13,981 bases of DNA from RGIG3009 sp045578425. GTDB lineage: Bacteria; Bacillota; Clostridia; Oscillospirales; Acutalibacteraceae. Positions 13,457 to 13,981 of the stretch are shown here, piece by piece (the first letter of the stretch is position 1; every line of letters starts with the position of its first letter). Location: NCBI GenBank assembly GCA_045578425.1, contig JAZNKF010000025.1, positions 1 through 13,981 on the forward strand, given 5' to 3'. The notes under the pieces were generated by a model, which was not told the origin of the DNA, searched no databases, and saw only the letters and a program-made list of their open reading frames with translations. The translations under genes and the position numbers were made by a program.

Positions 13457-13981
13457 TTATGCCTGTTCTTCGTCACGGCGTTTTTTACCGGCAATCATTG
13501 CCGCACCGGCTAAGAACAGTCCCACAACAGCGACCGTCGGGAACGGTACGCCGTCTTCCGGACTCGGAACTTCTTGTTCACCAAGTTCTTCGCTAAAGCT
13601 CAGTGCTGCTGCATACAGTTCTTCGAACGTCTGTCCACACAGTTCTTTAACCTTTTCGTTGATGATCGCGCGTTCCAAATCGCTCAAAGCATCCCATGCT
13701 TCTTTGGCTGCAAGGATTTGTTCGTAGTTGCTTTCGTCAACCGTCAAGAAAGCTTCGCCTTCTTCGTCCACAGCGTACAGCGAAATAAATTCTTCTGCCG
13801 CTTCGTTGGCTTTCTTGGCTTCTTCCAGCAACTCTTCAAACGTCTTGCCGCCGTTTTCTTTGAGCGCGTTATTGATAGCTTCTTTTTGCTCGTCGGTGAA
13901 GTTTTCCCAATCGTCTTCGGCATCCAAAATGTCTTGGATGTTGTCGATCGTTACATCGGTGATAAGGTTGCCGTCTTCGTC
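13457..13981 (-). CDS. C-terminal part of a surface protein with helical repeats and membrane anchor
   Basis: 174 codons stay open to the window edge, so the start is outside; an internal TTG is not a real start. Two copies of a helical unit of roughly 55-60 residues are visible: DILDAEDDWENFTDEQKEAI...GKTFEELLEEA, then QILAAKEAWDALSDLERAII...GQTFEELYAAA. A Pro/Glu linker (EVPSPEDGVPFP) leads to one hydrophobic segment (TVAVVGLFLAGAAMIAG) and KKRRDEEQA. That is the layout of a Gram-positive cell-surface anchor, but no LPxTG-like box is clear, so it may stay as a membrane-anchored protein. Very acidic (Glu/Asp-rich). Function unknown; adhesion or cell-wall roles are only guesses. Confidence 0.8.
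   Translation of the reverse strand, partial: DEDGNLITDVTIDNIQDILDAEDDWENFTDEQKEAINNALKENGGKTFEELLEEAKKANEAAEEFISLYAVDEEGEAFLTVDESNYEQILAAKEAWDALSDLERAIINEKVKELCGQTFEELYAAALSFSEELGEQEVPSPEDGVPFPTVAVVGLFLAGAAMIAGKKRRDEEQA

Overview
The window looks like chromosomal DNA of a Gram-positive, probably gut-type Clostridia bacterium (Oscillospiraceae/Ruminococcaceae-like). The grounds are strong AGGAGG-type ribosome binding sites, a DUF4364 gene (a family typical of Clostridia), a very large secreted protein with bacterial Ig-like repeats, and a surface protein ending in a membrane segment plus KKRR. The genus cannot be read from the sequence. Every convincing gene except a 25-codon fragment at the left edge is on the minus strand.

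The left third (about 1-4,900) is AT-rich and accessory. Read in the direction of transcription (right to left) it holds three cassettes: (i) an orphan barnase-type RNase fused to the C-terminal Cys motif of a phage MuF head protein, followed 12 nt later by its barstar-type inhibitor; (ii) a darT-darG pair (DNA ADP-ribosyltransferase toxin and macrodomain antitoxin), again with a 12-nt gap; (iii) an XRE-family regulator with a long helical C-terminal part. Two related imperfect repeats (about 283-392 and 3755-3867) flank cassettes ii and iii. Each carries a tiny reading frame starting like SpoVT/AbrB, preceded by a ribosome binding site. Together this reads as a defence/toxin island with relics of mobile DNA.

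The middle (4,957-7,721) is GC-richer and orderly: a promoter, a DUF4364 protein, an OmpR-type response regulator and a membrane histidine kinase in one tightly packed operon, closed by a hairpin terminator at 4957-4986. That terminator lies next to the composition change, so the island appears to have landed just outside an operon end.

The right part (7,815-13,137) is one 1,720-residue secreted GH16-family glycoside hydrolase with its own sigma70-type promoter and a 17-bp-stem terminator. It carries carbohydrate-binding-like modules, a CARDB-like domain and Ig-like modules, including five tandem 77-residue copies encoded by 231-bp DNA repeats. Upstream lies a cluster of palindromic repeats, then the terminator and the C-terminal end of a second surface protein that runs off the right edge. 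A plausible biology is polysaccharide use at the cell surface next to an acquired toxin/anti-phage island. Neither the substrate nor the signal of the two-component system can be read from the sequence.
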